64,000 bases of DNA from Castanea sativa (taxonomy: Eukaryota > Streptophyta > Magnoliopsida > Fagales > Fagaceae). The translations under genes were made by a program, and so were the position numbers. Numbering within the stretch: position 1 is the stretch's first letter; each line of letters opens with the position of its first letter. Below, piece after piece: positions 35,551 through 47,530 of this stretch. The stretch covers positions 87,922,001 through 87,986,000 of the forward strand of contig NC_134013.1 of assembly GCF_040712315.1 (NCBI RefSeq), in the 5' to 3' direction. Under the pieces are notes generated by a model. The model was not told the DNA's origin. It did not search any database and saw only the letters and a program-made list of their open reading frames with translations.

Positions 35551-36649
35551 ATTACTGTGGTCAAGACTTAAGAAAATTGTAGTAACGCTTCTACCTAATA
35601 CTATAGGAGAAAATAAAGAGAAATAATCTTATTTAATAGGAAAATCTTTTTCCCTAATAGAAAAAGTTTGAGTTTGTTATTACAAGTAGTTTGAGAAATA
35701 ATCTTATTTAATTTGCAAAAGTTTGATTATGTTAATTATTTTGAAGCCCAAGTATATTTGCAAATGAAGGCAATTTTTTATTTTGTTGGATACTACAATA
35801 CAAGATACCATTAATTGTTCTGATGTGAGGAGTGAGGAATTCAGTTCTCTAATAGCCATTGGTTGTAGAAATTGACAGATTATGCATCAGGGATTCCTTG
35901 AAAGTTGAAACAGAGACAATGGGTTCATTAAAATAATTATCTTATCATAAAGTAATTTTAGATTTGTAGTAGCAACATTTGTTTAGTGGAAAGGGTGTTA
36001 GAGCCTAATTTCTGATATCATGAAATTAAAGAATATTTCTACAGTGGTTTTAGTTAGCACAATTGGTAAAATTTTTAATGATTAAATAAGAGATTTGATG
36101 ATCAATTCTTATTCATAATAACAATTATTACAATTGAAACTAATTTCTTAATCTTAATTCATAACGATTATAAAATAAGTATTAAACATATACCATATAG
36201 AAATATCGGACATTAATCACCAACAAATCTCTTACAAATTATTCAGAATGAAATTGCAATCTATAATGTATGTGCTCTCCAAAAAATACATATATAATTT
36301 CGGTGTATATGGTGATGAGTCTTACTTTTTTTTTTGGTAGAACTTACGCATAAATCATACAGAAAACTCCTACAAATTACTTAGAATGAAAATAACTATA
36401 TTTACTAAACAGTTTTAGCCTTAAAAACTAGCCTAGTATTAGTTCAACGTTGATATTTCTTCTTCTTCTTCTTTTTCTTTTTTTTTGGAACTTAATCAGT
36501 AGAACTGTCAAATTTTAAGTACAAGCTAGCTAGTGGTATTACTTCACATTCACAAATCGGTGGTGTCACCATTACTATTTACATAAAATGCCTTAATGCA
36601 ACCCCAGCACAAAATATACCCAAAAGTTGAAAAGTGAAAAAAAATTAAA
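35551..36649. other. 3' flank of cassette 3 with an unclassified ~540-bp insert
   Basis: The left and right parts match the other cassette flanks (26427-26989). About 35690-36235 has no match there and no coding signal. Confidence 0.55.
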
Positions 36650-37050
36650 GTGCGTATTTACATCTTTGGAAGACTCTTGTCCAAATTGATTAAATCAATT
36701 TCTATTTCTCCTCCCAAGTTGCTTCATTCCAAATGTCTTCATTAAACAATCAGGGTTCCTTGCAGTCACAACGTGCCAAATAATCACTCCACCAACTGTA
36801 CCAAATCTATACCCAATTACAACTATTTAGTAGATTAAGCACTAATAAAGAATCACCAAACTTGTTCAAACATTGGGGAAGTGAACCACTTAAGCTGTTA
36901 TTAGACTAATCAAGCATCTGAATAGAAGTCATGTTGCAAATCCGTTGTGAAATTTTTCCACTTAATTTATTGTTTGGAAATATTATGCGCAAAGTGGTGG
37001 AATAGGAAGTGACCCTTCTAGCTGTTTAGAGCTAAGGTCTAGACAATGCA
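36650..37050 (-). pseudogene. RLP pseudogene, internally deleted (cassette 3)
   Basis: About 36660-36828 matches the RLP 3' end (tail and transmembrane part), then jumps at 'CAACTATTTAGTAGATTAAG' to sequence equivalent to 28062-28280 of the cassette 2 RLP (mid LRRs). Roughly 900 bp is deleted. Several indels and stops follow. Homology ends near 37045. Confidence 0.82.
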
Positions 37051-37545
37051 TTAAATCATATTACTTTAAAATGTTCAATTTTCTAAACATGATTAACATT
37101 TTGGGACGAATGGAGTACCATTTACTTATACACAACATAACAATCACTTATTATGGATAGCAGTTAAAGACTTGACATTTAATTCAGTGTAATTTAAGAT
37201 TCAAAATGGTGTGAAACTATTATGCATAAAACACTGTTCATCAGGAATTCATTGCACCATTTATTAATCAAGCATATTTATTGATAAACATTAATTTTTT
37301 TTAGGAAAGATAAACATTTAAGAGTAATGCTACTACCACAAACTATTTTACAACATTTTTACAAATTATTGTTGTCACCACCTTCTTACTGGTTTTCATC
37401 TAAGTCTACCATTAACATTATTTTTCACTTATCAATAATTACTTACCACATCAGTAATTTGTAAATTTTTATGTAAAAAACTTTGTATCTCTAAGATTCT
37501 CTAATATTTAATAACTAAATTAGAAATAGTGTATTGTAAGTTATA
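37051..37545. other. AT-rich intergenic sequence with MITE-like piece
   Basis: 37321-37505 (GAGTAATGCTACTACCACAAAC ...) resembles the outer MITE at 40025-40395 but its right end is decayed. Confidence 0.4.
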
Positions 37546-39345
37546 GGCGAAAATTCACTTTTCGTCCTTACATTTTGGGTCAATTCCCATTTGGGTACCA
37601 AAATTGATTTCTTTGCAAATTTCATCTCTAAATTTTGAAAGTCATTTCTAAAATCGTCCCTACCGTCAACCCACTGACAGAAACCTCCTACGTTGCAGAC
37701 GGAGTGCCATGCTTGCTAAGGTGGTGCTGACATGACCATTAAAATATTATTAAAAATAATTATTTGGCATTTTAAGATGCCATGTCAGCATTTTAATTAA
37801 TAAAAAATTAAAACAAAAAAATTTTTAATACCTCAATTTTAATTTTAATTTTAAAAAATAAAAAACAAACAAAAATTTTAGTTTTAAATGATTTTTTTTA
37901 TTAATCTAATTAAACTAATTAGAAAATTCAAAAAGCTTTACGTTTCTCGTTTCAGAGAACAACAAGCTTCAATTGTCTTTTTATTACAAATCTAAACAAT
38001 ACCAAAAACGTCTTCCTCCTCCCTCTCTCTAATCAACAAGAACAAAGGCCAAAAAACAACTCAAACTTTCCTCCTCTCATCAAGAACACCTGAAGCCAAA
38101 AACCAAAAAAAAAAAAGAAAAAGAGAGGAAGATATCAATCTGGGCCGAACAAGACGATGGACTAGGTGGTGGAGGGAACGAGCCAAAGGAAGATCTGGAT
38201 GGTAGAGGTGACGAGCCTCGGTGGATCTGGGCTGTCAGATTTTCTCTCTAATCTCTCTGTCTCGGGTCTTTTGGCTTTGCGTGGTGGGTCAAATCGGCGG
38301 TGCGTGGTGGGTCAGATCTAGCGTGGTCTCGATGGTGGCGGTGTGGGTCTGGGTTGATGATTGATGGCGGCGATGTGGGGAGGCCTCGATGGTGGGTTAA
38401 TTTGAGTTTATGGTGTGGGTTGGTCGAGGTTTGTGTGGGTTTGCTTGGTCTGGGTTGTGGGTTGTGATCTGGGTATGTGTGGAGGCGTGGAGGCATGGAG
38501 ACGAAGGCGGTGAGGTGTGGAGACAACACCAGTGGAGGCGTGGAGATCAGCTTTAGATTGGCGTGGGTTGTGGCTCTTTCAAGTCAACGTGGGTTGTGGG
38601 TCTCTGTGACTTGCTCTCATCTCTCACTCTCTCTCTCTTTGGTGTTCTTGTGATGGGTTTGAGTTCTTGGATGCTGGGTTTGATTTGGGAAGAACGGGAA
38701 GAACAAGCTGTAAAATGAAGAACAAGTTGAAGAACATGAAGAAATTTTCTGATATTTGTTTCTTTTTCTTTTTCTTTTTTTCATTTGTGTTGTTGTAATC
38801 TGGGTCTGTGTTTGATCTCTATTTGTGATCAAGGTCTGTGTTTGTGTTTGATCTCTGTTATTTTTTTCTTTTTTCGTTTGTATTGTTGTGATCTGGATTT
38901 GAGTTATTGGTTGTGAGTTTGTGTTCTTGTGATTTGAGCTTGAGTTCTTTGTTGCTGGTTTTGGGAAGAACAAGAAGAATTCTTGTGAAAATTAATAATG
39001 ATAAGTAATTTTTTTTAATTAAATTAGATTTAAGGCTTTTTTCTAATTTAATTTTTTTTATATAAATTTTCTGACGTGGTTCTGTTTAAAAAAATTAAAA
39101 TGCTGATGTGGCATCTAAAAATGTCAAATAATTATTTTTAATAATATCTTAGTAGCCGCGTCAATACCACATCAACAAGCATGGCAATCTTTCTACCATG
39201 TAGGAGGTTTTCGTCAATGGGTTGACGGTAAGGACGATTTTAAAAACGACTTTCAAAATTTAGGGATGAAATTTGTAAAGAAATCAATTTTTGGACCAAA
39301 ATGAGAATTGGCCCAAAATGTAGGGATGAAAAATGTATTTTCGCC
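37546..39345. mobile_element. Mutator-like element (MULE), non-autonomous, 1.8 kb
   Basis: It is flanked by perfect 9-bp duplications TAAGTTATA (37537-37545 and 39346-39354). Ends GGCGAAAAT and ATTTTCGCC lead into long inverted repeats of about 300 bp (CATTTTGGGTCAATTC, CGTCAACCCACTGAC and AGCATTTTAAT blocks recur inverted on the right). The middle (38000-38980) is GC-richer, G/T-biased on the plus strand, with CT-rich and GGTGGG/GGCGGTG motifs. I find no transposase. The interior could hold captured host gene sequence, but I cannot name a source. Confidence 0.82.
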
Positions 39346-39354
39346 TAAGTTATA

Positions 39355-40015
39355 TTAACGAATGCTAAAAAAAGCAAGAATATTTAATGCTAGACTATTA
39401 ACTGCTCATATTTATTAATGTAAGAAAATTTAATTATAGCAAATCATTTTTTTTTTAAACAAACATGTATATTGCAAGACATTTAAAAACAAAACTATGA
39501 CAAATTAATTACCATGTATATTTAATGAAAAAACACAATTTACACCAGCTAACTTTGCCCAAATTAAAACTGTTTTGATTTTTTAGGTTAGAATTTGGTC
39601 ATTTTAGTGGTAATTTTGCTCAAAAAACATTTTAGTCCTTTAAATTTGAAGGTGGTCATTTTAATCGGGTTACTTTACTCAAAATACTCAAAACAATCAG
39701 CTTAGAAGATTAAATAATTTTTGGGTAAAGTTACTAGACTAAAATGATTAACTTCAAACTTAAGAGACTAAAATTATTTTTAAGAAAAGTTATTGGACTA
39801 AATGATTAAAATAATTTTTGGGAAAAACTAAACATGTATAAATTGCATTTTTGCCTATATTTTAATGTAAGTAAATTTTATACGCAAGTATACTTAATGC
39901 TATAAAATTAACAATACACATTTATTAATGTAAGACAAAGTAATTAGTGCAAATATTAAACAAGCTTATTTATTGCAAAAATTTAGTTCATCGATTTATT
40001 GCAAAGAAATTCAAT
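39355..40015. other. AT-rich intergenic sequence, partly shared with 55780-57480
   Basis: Words such as 'AACTTTGCCCAAATTAAAAC', 'GGTCATTTTAGT' recur (inverted) at 55840-55890 and 57290-57480, so it forms the outer edge of the SPH duplication's inverted arms. Confidence 0.45.
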
Positions 40016-40024
40016 ATCTTAAAT

Positions 40025-40395
40025 GAGTGATGCTACAGTTACAAACTATTTTATAACTTTTTTACAAATTGTTGACGTAGCCAATTTTTTATTGGTTTTC
40101 ATTTAGGCCCACTATTAATATCGAGAAATGCTACGTCCATAACATTTTCACAATAAATCATAAATAGCGAGTTGTTATTGGTTCAAATTTGAATCTAACA
40201 CTAAAATTACTTTTTGTCCCAACAATAATAACCAGTAACAACCTGCCACTTAAGATTTGTTGTAAAAATATTGTGAAAATATTGTGGACATATCATTTCT
40301 CATTAATATCACTATATAATTTACCGATAACCACTCATCACGTTAGCAATTTGTAAAAAAAATCTATAAACAGGTTTATATATTTAGCATTACTC
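40025..40395. mobile_element. Outer MITE, Mutator-type, interrupted by a second MITE
   Basis: Ends GAGTGATGCTA and, inverted, GAGTAATGCTA. Flanks ATCTTAAAT (40016-40024) and ATCTAAAAT (40396-40404) match at 8 of 9. Its own sequence is about 180 bp once the inner element is removed. Confidence 0.75.
40123..40301. mobile_element. Inner MITE, Mutator-type, 179 bp
   Basis: Ends GAGAAATGCTACGTCCA and, inverted, GAGAAATGATATGTCCA. A perfect 9-bp duplication ATTAATATC lies at 40114-40122 and 40302-40310. Relatives occur at 21855-22025 and about 59226-59411. Confidence 0.85.
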
Positions 40396-40439
40396 ATCTA
40401 AAATATAGAAAAATTAATTTTCAAATACATTTAATGAGC

Positions 40440-42170
40440 AAAGACATTTAATTGCCATGTATATTTAATGTATTAAATATTTCAAACACATTTATTGAGA
40501 CTTTTGTTAATGTATGCCAAAAATGGAAGGTGGGAAATTGCACCGTCCAGCTTTGAGGTTTACTAAAATTACGTTATCCTTCCCTATATTTCTAATTATA
40601 CAAAGACCTCCTTTGTTTTTTAAAATAAACTACAATCACATTTCTTGCAACTTAATATTGTTAAATCCACTAAAGAATATCATCAAAAACCATATGGCAC
40701 ACTTTTTTTCCGCTTTAAAGAATTTTAGTATGGCATGGAGCTACCCAAAAACTACAAAAAAGCATTCCAATAATTTATCAAGTTGCACAATTTTCTTTCT
40801 AACTGTATGTTGACAAAAAAGAAGAAGAAAAAAACTAATGAAAGGCAGAGAACGAAGGTAGTTTGGAGGAAATTTCCAAAAATAATAAATAAATGTATCC
40901 TTTCATCATTGCAAATTATCAATAAAATGATGATGACTACTCCACCATTTTTTAAATTATTTTTTACCTTCAGAAGAAAATAAAGTAAAACTAAAAATAA
41001 GAAGTGGAAAAACATTGCTCACTTTTGAGATCAATAGACCCATAGTTGTCAGTATTGTGTGTAAAAAGTTATGTATCGTACAATTCATGTTATATTGATA
41101 TATTGTAAGTGTTCATAAATCATACGATGCAGTGTGCATATCATATAAATCGTATCATATCGTATTGTAAAATCATACGTATCATACAATACATAGGCCA
41201 ATGCTTTAAAATGAGATTTTTTGTTAATATTTGCACTTTTATTTGAATCTAACAACTTGTTAAATTGTTTTTAACACAAAATTATTAGTTTATCTAATTT
41301 AGCCTGCTAAAATAACATATTCAGAAGTTTTTTTCCTCTCTCTCCTACAATTGGACTACATGGTACACGCTTACCATTCACTTCAATATTCACAAATTTG
41401 TTTTATATACTTTGAATTGAAATATTAATTGACAATATCAATTTTTTATTTTTATCATTATTTTTATAAGTCCAAGAAACTAGAATGCTAAAAAAAATTA
41501 TTAAAAAATTACTAAAAAAAAAAGAACAAGAAGAGATAGTAAATGTTAATGACGAATGATGATGAAGAAAATTTTAATGAAGAAATAAGTTTACAAAATT
41601 ATAAACATGACAATAACATTGACTTAGATGAGGTTGATTAGACAATTTGAAGAATATGATGAAAATAAATAATAATTTTTGGGTCATTTGTAATATATTA
41701 TCACTTTTTTTACAAAATATATTATCACATTTGAATTTAAGTAATTTGAATGTGTATGTTATAAATACATGCTAGTTTGATTTTTTTAGTTAGTTTGTTA
41801 AATATTATTACATAAGTGATGAATAAATTAATCATTAGTTGAATATATTCAAAATTTATAAGGAATATATCATTTATATATGTATATTTATAATTTTTTT
41901 ATAAATTTTAGTAAGTGTTTGTGTATCTTACGATACATGATACAATATGATACACGATATGAAAAAATTAAAAATCAATTCGCGATACAATTCACGTTTT
42001 GAAAACTATGAGTAAACCCATGTTGATGCCTTATGTAAACAAAGAATTCATTAACAAAAAGCTTTTCCTATTGTATATTGAGGATTCCACCTTCCATTTT
42101 TTTTTTCTTTTCAAATAAAAAATCAAGAAGCATTTAATTAGGGGTTGTTGATACTGCTCCAATAAGTTTA
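40440..42170. repeat. Left inverted-repeat arm of SPH unit 1
   Basis: From GACTTTTGTTAATGTATGCC on, it is the inverted counterpart of 44098-44770 and the direct counterpart of 52980-53560. A ~975-bp insert at 41040-42014 interrupts it. Repeated landmarks are CAAAAATGGAAGG, CCTATATTTCTAATT, ACAAAGACCTCCTTTG and CATGTTGATGC. Confidence 0.8.
41040..42014. mobile_element. Insert with short inverted ends inside the left SPH arm
   Basis: The ends CATAGTTGTCA and, inverted, CATAGTTTTCA bound an AT-rich block rich in CGTATCATA/TGATACGAT words. The equivalent arms at 53560 and 55030 lack it, so they are empty sites. No coding region; superfamily not assigned. Confidence 0.6.
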
Positions 42171-42949
42171 ATTATCTCTAGAACAAAAACCATAATTCAA
42201 TTAAACTAAAATTAAATTTCCGTCCCCTATATTTCTAATTTTAGAAAAACCCCTGTCTTTAAAAATAAACTACAATCACATTTCTTGCAACTTAAAACCG
42301 TTAAATCAATTAAAGGAATTTTAAATATAATTTAGAAAATTGTTTGTATTTATGTATTTATCCTCCTTTACAAAAAATAACAAACCAAAATATGAAAATG
42401 TATCAATATTGCAAAATTCAATATATCCCACCAAACAAGTATATGATTTCCCATGAGAAAAAAAAAACATTATTCTTGGAATATCATCAAAAACTTTATG
42501 GTGCATTATTTTTTCCTGTTTAGTGAGTTTAAGCCTGATTAGAAGCTACCCACAAAATTGCAAAAAGCATTCATATATTTCATTGAGTTAAGACTTTTCT
42601 TTGTAACTATATGTTTACAAAAGCAAATAATGGGTAGAGGCCGAAGGTAGTGGAGGAAATTGCATGAATCATTTCATTTGACAATGAAGGTTAAAAGCAA
42701 AAATATATGAGATATATATATTAGATTTAATGATTTCACATAATAGGGAGGTGAGTGCACAAGTTCTTTTTGAAAAGCTATGGAGGTTTGGGTACAATTT
42801 GAAAGAAGGGAGAGGTCAGTATAATATCATTAAACCTTAGGAGAGGTCAGTGCAATTCTCCTAACATAAAGTTAAGGTGCATTCATTATGTCTACCAATC
42901 ATTTAATATTTGAACATGCTTTGTAAATGTACAATTGACAATCTCTAAT

Positions 42950-42957
42950 TATAAATA
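42950..42957 (+). promoter_or_regulatory. TATA box of SPH gene 1
   Basis: TATAAATA lies 55-62 bp before the conserved start codon at 43012. The same motif with the same surroundings lies at 54300-54308 (minus) for the second gene. Confidence 0.6.
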
Positions 42958-42996
42958 AGAAGCACAATACATTTCAAGTATAACCAAATATCTTTT

Positions 42997-43437
42997 ATGA
43001 GCACCAGAAAAATGAATCAAATGATCAGAACCCAACTTTATTGTTGTGTGTTTATCCTTCTCTTAGCCTTTGGCCAAAGTACTTCTTTGAAGTTAACCAA
43101 TGACATAGTAATATATGTACGAATTGTCAACCATCTCAACAACAAACCCCTTACCTATCATTGTAAATCTGCAGATGACGATTTAGGCCTTAGAACTCTT
43201 CAACCCAATGGACAGTGGGAATTCCATTTTCACCCTGCAACTTTTAAGACCACAGATTTCTACTGCTATTTTTTTAATGGAAACCTTTGTGCTGCTTTTG
43301 ATGTGTATGTAGAAGATAGTAGGCTTGAAGCCAATTGTGGCGGGGACCATTGTATTTGGACGGCACAAGAGGATGGATTCTACTTATATAACATGGATAC
43401 AGGACAAAATGTGAAGATGCATAGTTGGAACACATAA
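42997..43437 (+). CDS. S1-type self-incompatibility homologue (SPH), secreted, gene 1
   Basis: It belongs to the Plant self-incompatibility S1 family (PF05938). The founding poppy S proteins are pistil determinants, but most SPH members are small secreted proteins of unknown role. The frame is 146 residues from 42997 or 141 from the ATG at 43012; the second is the better start because the paralogue at 54244 keeps only that one. A signal peptide (FILLLAFGQSTS end) is followed by the mature domain: VRIVNHLNNKPLTYHCKS, DDDLGLRTL, WEFHFHP, DFYCYFF, EANCGG, HCIWTAQEDGFYLYN. The four family cysteines are present, with one extra Cys (GNLCAAF) absent in the paralogue. Single exon, intact. Confidence 0.9.
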   Translation: MSTRKMNQMIRTQLYCCVFILLLAFGQSTSLKLTNDIVIYVRIVNHLNNKPLTYHCKSADDDLGLRTLQPNGQWEFHFHPATFKTTDFYCYFFNGNLCAAFDVYVEDSRLEANCGGDHCIWTAQEDGFYLYNMDTGQNVKMHSWNT

Positions 43438-44097
43438 ATATTAAGGTGGTGAAAATTTTACATATCAAAATAAATAAAAATTGATGATTTTATGAGGGAA
43501 AATTTATATGGATTATGCAACCTAACTGAATAGTAGTCTCATTGACATCAATATTGGCTTAGTTTTTTTCTTTCTTTTTATTAAATAAAAAATGAAAACT
43601 TTTCTTTTTGTAAACACCTCATTTTGTAACCTCTATTTAATTTCACAAAAGGGTAAAACAATCATTTTGCAATGTACTAGAAAATCTTAATTTTAACGGT
43701 TCACAAAAGGGTAAAACAATCATTTTGCAAAGTATAAGAAAATCTTAATTTTGAAGGTTCAATCTATTAATGCATTCTATAAAATAAATCTTGAGTGAAA
43801 ATTAAGAGGTTTCAAGTGTTTTAAGTAACTATGTGTATGTTAAGGTCTTTGTTCCAAAGATAATTATAATTTGCCTCCCCACGTTTCTAGCTTCCTTACT
43901 TTTTATAGTGGTGTTAGAACTAGTTCAAGAACAACCAAATGAAGACGAAAGCAAAGGAGGCCACTAGGTATTAGGCTAGTCCATTATTAAGCAAAATTTT
44001 GTCTTAAAAGGAGTCATTGTTGCTATTTTACCTAAGAGTCATTAACATGGCTGACCTATATGCCTTAAACCATTTTCATAAGATGAAAGATCCTCGT
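43438..44097. other. 3' flank of SPH 1 and right core boundary
   Basis: 43680-43760 repeats a ~65-bp word (GGTAAAACAATCATTTTGCAA) twice. From 43857 on, the sequence is in the same orientation as 54645-54888, whereas the part before it is inverted relative to unit 2. Confidence 0.6.
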
Positions 44098-45000
44098 CGA
44101 AACTTGTTGGAGCAAACAGCAGCCCCTAATTAAATGCTAATTGATTTTTTATTTAAGAGAGAAAAGAAGGTGTAGAGTGAAATCCTCATTATACAACATG
44201 AAAAGTTTTGAGTTAATCAGTTCTTTGTTTACACAGAGCATCAACATGGTTACTTAATTTTATTTTGAAGGTAAAAAATAATTGACAAAATGGTGAAAAA
44301 GTCATCATAATTTTATTGATAATTTGCAACGATGAAAGGATACATTAATTTGGAAATTTCCTCCAAACTACCTAAGTCCTTTGCCTTTCATTAGTTTTTG
44401 TAAATATACAATTAGAAAGAAAATTGTGCAATTTGATGAATTATGTGAATGTTTTTTGCTATTTTGTGCTTAGCTCCATGTCATACTCAAATTATTTAGA
44501 TGGGGAAAAAAAGTGTGCCATATGGTTTTTGATGATATTCTTTAATGGTTTTAACATTTTTTTTTTTTTTTTTGGGCAAAAGATTTAAGAATGCTAAGTT
44601 GCAAGAAATGTGATTGTTTATTTTAAAAAGCAAAGAAGGTCTTTGTACAATCGGAAATATAGGGAAGGACAATGTAATTTTAGTAAACCTCAAGGGTTGA
44701 GACACTGGAGAGTGTCATTTTCCCACCTTCCATTTTGGCATTCATTAACAAAAGTCTCAAAAATGTTTTTGAAATATTTATTATATTAAATATACATGGT
44801 TATTAAATGTCTTTGCTCATTAAATGTATCTAAAAATCAATTTTTCTACATTTTAGATATTAAATTTCTTTGCAATAAATCAATGAACTAAAACTTAGGT
44901 AGTACAAATTGGTGACACATCATCAATTTGTAAGATCAATATGTAGTAAAAATTATAGTACATGCAATACTACTCTTAAAAAAATCTCTATTGGTCCATC
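44098..45000. repeat. Right inverted-repeat arm of SPH unit 1
   Basis: It is the reverse complement of the left arm at 40440-42170 (minus its insert) and is directly similar to 54889-55700 of unit 2. Confidence 0.8.
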
Positions 45001-45771
45001 TGTGTTTTACTAACACAAGTTACACAACATTTGGGTATCTAGGCATATTCCTAAAAATTAAATTAAATTAAATTAATTTGTGGTACATCAATTTATAAGA
45101 CTAATACATAGTAAAACTTGTAATATTTGTAGTACTACTTTTTTTATTAAAAAAAAAAAAAAACTATTGAGATATCTGTGAGCATTTGGATAGTCATGCA
45201 TAACCCAAAAAAGAAAAAAATATATCCACTCTTATACTTATTTATATTCATTATAGCTTAATTATTGTCAAGAACCTTGTAACTTAATTGACACTTTCTT
45301 ATGCACAAATTGTTTAAGAATTTAGGGAAAAAAGTATTCAAGTTGTGGCAGTATATTCTAATTATCTCAAAAATAAAATAAAATAAAAGAATTAACTTAA
45401 TCATGGTCAACGTACATAAGAAACATTAAAGAAAACGCATCAGCAGAGTCATCTTCTAAGAATGGCAGAAGTCAATGATTAATTTTTTACTAACTAAAAA
45501 CTTTTTTTTTTTTTGGATGGGTACTAAAAACTTATTTGTTTATTAGTTAAATAGGGATTTTGATTGGGGGAGTCCATCATGTAGCCATGAAAATGATAAA
45601 GTGGGCCCTACAGCCTTGATTTCTTGAGGAGAAAAGGCACGTGGCATATCTAAGCATTCATGATTCATCTAATGGACTGATCAGCATGGCATATAATAAG
45701 TTTCTCTCATTATAAGGTTAGTTACCTGATCAAAAAAATAACGGTTAGTTACTTAATACACACACATATAT
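45001..45771. other. Outer flank of SPH unit 1
   Basis: 45395-45610 matches 57815-58045 in the same orientation (ACGCATCAGCAGAGTCATCTT, CATCATGTAGCCATGAAAATG). This anchors the tandem duplication. The Copia element breaks the unit at 45772. Confidence 0.65.
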
Positions 45772-46316
45772 TGTTGGAAATAAAGGAGAGATAATACCTA
45801 AATTTTTCTTAGAAATTACACAATTTGATTTTACCAAAAAGAGGTGGCGGAGATGAGGCGTGGACCAAGTCACTGTCTTGAGACAAATCGTGCCGTCTAC
45901 GGTATATCTGATGTAGTTAGACAAATAGTTTCTACACGTTGTTCCCATGATACAACAACCCAGCCACCTTTGCTGATTATCCTTGCGAGCCTACACTACT
46001 CATAGGATATAAGCTCTCTATAGTACTTTCTTTTTCCAGAAAAATTTTGTAAAAGAAAAAATATTTTTTGTGAGTAATAAGAAGCAAAAGATGGTAAGTG
46101 TTTTTAAAAAATTGTTTCTGAAAAATTTTCAACTTTGTAATTCAAAAATAAAATTGTGTCTCTAAATCCTTCTTTCTTTCCACATATATATATATATATA
46201 TATATATAGCTAGACACGTTACTTGTCCTTAGCCAAAAAAATAAATACGTTTGCTATCTTTAAAGCTTTAAAAAAATATTGAAATCAATGCCTTAGTTAT
46301 TAGCTTTCTTTTTATG

Positions 46317-46379
<63 letters not shown>

Positions 46380-46908
46380 CCGGTCAAAACTTCTTCTTCT
46401 TTTTTTCTATGTTTGTACGTTGAGGCAGACAAAACAAGTTTGTCTTTTTAGTGTCAAGATGCATTTTAAAAATGACAGCCCCTACGTGGCTGTCTTTTAA
46501 ATACTAAGTAATAATTTCCTTTGAAATTTGACTATACACAATAAATACAACCAAGAATGGAAAGTACTAAATAATGCTATAATCCATCAACGGTAATTTA
46601 TATAAATATATAGTTGTACAATATCTGATACTTTCTATCTATAACGTTACTATTAAATATTTTAAAAGAAACGTTTTAAAGCAAAAGTTTATAAAGGAAA
46701 GTATACTAAAAGTTGGCAATATACGGTATTAAAATTTACATTAATTTTCAGAGATTTTCTAATTAAAACCATTGACAATAACTATTCAAATTTTGAATTT
46801 TCAAAATTTAGCAATTAACGCATCTGACATTAAGAGATAATTAATTTCCTCAATTCACATAAATGAGTATTAAAATAAATATGATATTTTTTATAAAAAT
46901 ATCCAACA
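45772..46908 (-). repeat. 3' LTR of the Copia element
   Basis: It begins TGTTGGAAATAAAGG and ends AAATATCCAACA, an inverted pair at the ends. TA microsatellites lie at about 46182-46208 and 46321-46377. Confidence 0.92.
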
Positions 46909-46919
46909 ATCCCCCACTT
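46909..46919 (-). promoter_or_regulatory. Polypurine tract of the Copia element
   Basis: The minus strand reads AAGTGGGGGAT directly next to the 3' LTR, the expected plus-strand primer site. Confidence 0.85.
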
Positions 46920-47530
46920 ATTTTTATAAAAAATAAATAGATGGTAAGAACAAAATTTTTTTTTTTTGGGTTAAGTAGAACATTATGCATAATGAGAGTG
47001 TCAATGGCCTAAACCCTCATTTAGTGTTTCAGCAACATTGTTCCAAAGTTAATAGTGATCTAAGTCTTGAACTATAACTTTTTCTATGGATACAAAACAT
47101 TACATCACACACATAATATTCCAGTACTCTACTACGAGCTTTTAAGCCAGCACATTACGGCCTTGTGCTTATCCTAGCATTCATGAGCTATTTAGAGAAC
47201 TAGCCCCATTCTCAAAGGAAGCGGCCTCACTTCCATGCTCACTTAGGTGTGGCTATCAAGGATGTTCTTGTAACTCTAACATCTCACTCATAAGAGCTAT
47301 AGTCTACATTAAGAGTTTTTAATAAATAAAAATAAAAACTCATCCTATATAACGTTACAAGATACATGCACGCACATCATAGGGAGGGACATGAGTATTA
47401 TTACTCATACATATATTTAGTGCATGTTAATCAAACTATTCTATGATTAGTTTTTCCCTTTGAACCTAGTTCTTGGGATCTCCAGTCTCTAGGTAGGGTA
47501 TCCTCATAGGTAGTTTATTCTTCTTTGGGC
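46920..47530 (-). other. Copia 3' untranslated region
   Basis: No open frame is present between the pol stop and the polypurine tract. Confidence 0.6.

Noticed and set aside
38248..38973. Two minus-strand frames (93 and 118 codons) inside the MULE
   Set aside because: Compositionally biased (Pro/His/Thr/Gln), with no domain that I recognise; kept only as a possible captured-sequence finding.
41340..42010. Possible small acidic protein around 41540-41670
   Set aside because: Frames are short and broken, in AT-rich DNA inside an insert that the paralogous sites lack.
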